A stretch of 6,513 bases of DNA, taken from contig JAAZCN010000358.1 of assembly GCA_012513245.1 (NCBI GenBank), forward strand, positions 1-6,513, written 5' to 3'. The first letter of the stretch is position 1. Each line of letters opens with the position of its first letter. Source of the stretch: Synergistaceae bacterium (GTDB lineage Bacteria; Synergistota; Synergistia; Synergistales; Synergistaceae). The translations under genes and the position numbers were made by a program. Below are positions 6,301 through 6,513 of this stretch, in pieces. The notes below the pieces were generated by a model. That model had not been told where the DNA came from and ran no database searches. It saw only the letters and a program-made list of their open reading frames with translations.

Positions 6301-6513
6301 ATGGCAATTGAAGAAAAAGCATTTGAAATAATAACGGAAATATGTAACCAAAATTTTGATTCTCAGAATTACAAATGTCCCATGGACATAGCGCTTGAGA
6401 TAATGGGAGACCCCCAATTTCCAATGCATGATTATGCTCATCACTACTTAGTCCCTGCTGCGATACTAACGTCTTTTCGAAAGAAACAGCCTGGAGCGGT
6501 CGGTCAATTTGAA
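6301..6513 (+). CDS. DUF5714-like protein, N-terminal fragment
   Basis: The first 71 codons of a gene that runs off the window, open to the last base. Its start is supported by AAGGAG 10 bases upstream. The visible part shows KCPMDIALEIMGDP (25-38) and FPMHDYAHHYLVPAAILTSF (40-59). A conserved Cys-Pro (26-27) followed by M-H and an HH-x-L-V-P-A-A-x-L-T helix fits, from memory, the DUF5714 family found in anaerobes and methanogens, often near methyltransferase and corrinoid genes. The function of that family is not established; the Cys and His residues would suit metal or cofactor binding. Its place at the end of an activation cassette suggests a role in the same corrinoid-dependent process (inference). 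No signal peptide is seen. Confidence 0.6.
   Translation, partial: MAIEEKAFEIITEICNQNFDSQNYKCPMDIALEIMGDPQFPMHDYAHHYLVPAAILTSFRKKQPGAVGQFE

Noticed and set aside
6264..6311. Tiny overlapping frame starting at ATG 6264 (about 15 codons)
   Set aside because: No ribosome binding site at a suitable distance and no conserved feature; it runs through the Shine-Dalgarno and start of the DUF5714-like gene.
1..6513. CRISPR array, tRNA/rRNA, insertion sequence or attachment site
   Set aside because: The window is nearly fully coding on one strand with no direct-repeat array, RNA-gene pattern, transposase or terminal inverted repeats visible.

Overview
The window is one continuous rightward operon fragment with no non-coding stretch longer than about 36 bases. 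It appears moderately AT-rich. The gene content (a [2Fe-2S]/ASKHA corrinoid activator, a hydantoinase-A-like ATPase, a CobW-type GTPase with a CxC variant motif, a DUF5714-like protein and a split aconitase X) is typical of an anaerobic bacterium that uses corrinoid-dependent methyl chemistry. Clostridia/Peptococcaceae-type Firmicutes or Synergistota are the most plausible hosts, but taxonomy cannot be fixed from this sequence.

Layout, left to right, all on the + strand: (1) the 3' end of an aconitase X large (catalytic, DUF521) subunit, 2-214; (2) the aconitase X small (swivelling, DUF126) subunit, 211-663; (3) a MurR/RpiR-family regulator (HTH plus SIS), 660-1568; (4) a hydantoinase/oxoprolinase-A-like ASKHA protein, 1565-3610; (5) a RACE/RACo-type corrinoid reductive activator with an N-terminal [2Fe-2S] domain and an ASKHA domain, 3624-5249; (6) a CobW/HypB/UreG-type GTPase, 5263-6264; (7) the 5' end of a DUF5714-like protein, 6301 to the window end. 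Genes 1 to 4 are joined by stop/start overlaps. Genes 4 to 6 are separated by 13-base gaps, and 6 to 7 by 36 bases. No terminator, promoter, RNA gene, repeat array or mobile element could be supported inside the window.

Working model (inference): genes 4 to 7 form a corrinoid maintenance module, with reductive reactivation of Co(II) by the RACE protein, a second ASKHA ATPase of unclear role and a nucleotide-dependent chaperone or cofactor-handling GTPase. The client corrinoid protein and methyltransferase are not in the window and may lie outside it. Genes 1 and 2 encode a dehydratase of the aconitase superfamily; known members act on cis-3-hydroxy-L-proline or (R)-5-phosphomevalonate. The SIS-domain regulator between the two halves probably senses a phosphorylated or otherwise anionic metabolite. 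Translational coupling of a divergent aconitase X, through its regulator, to corrinoid-activation genes is the most interesting aspect and suggests one catabolic pathway that combines dehydration with corrinoid-dependent methyl transfer.
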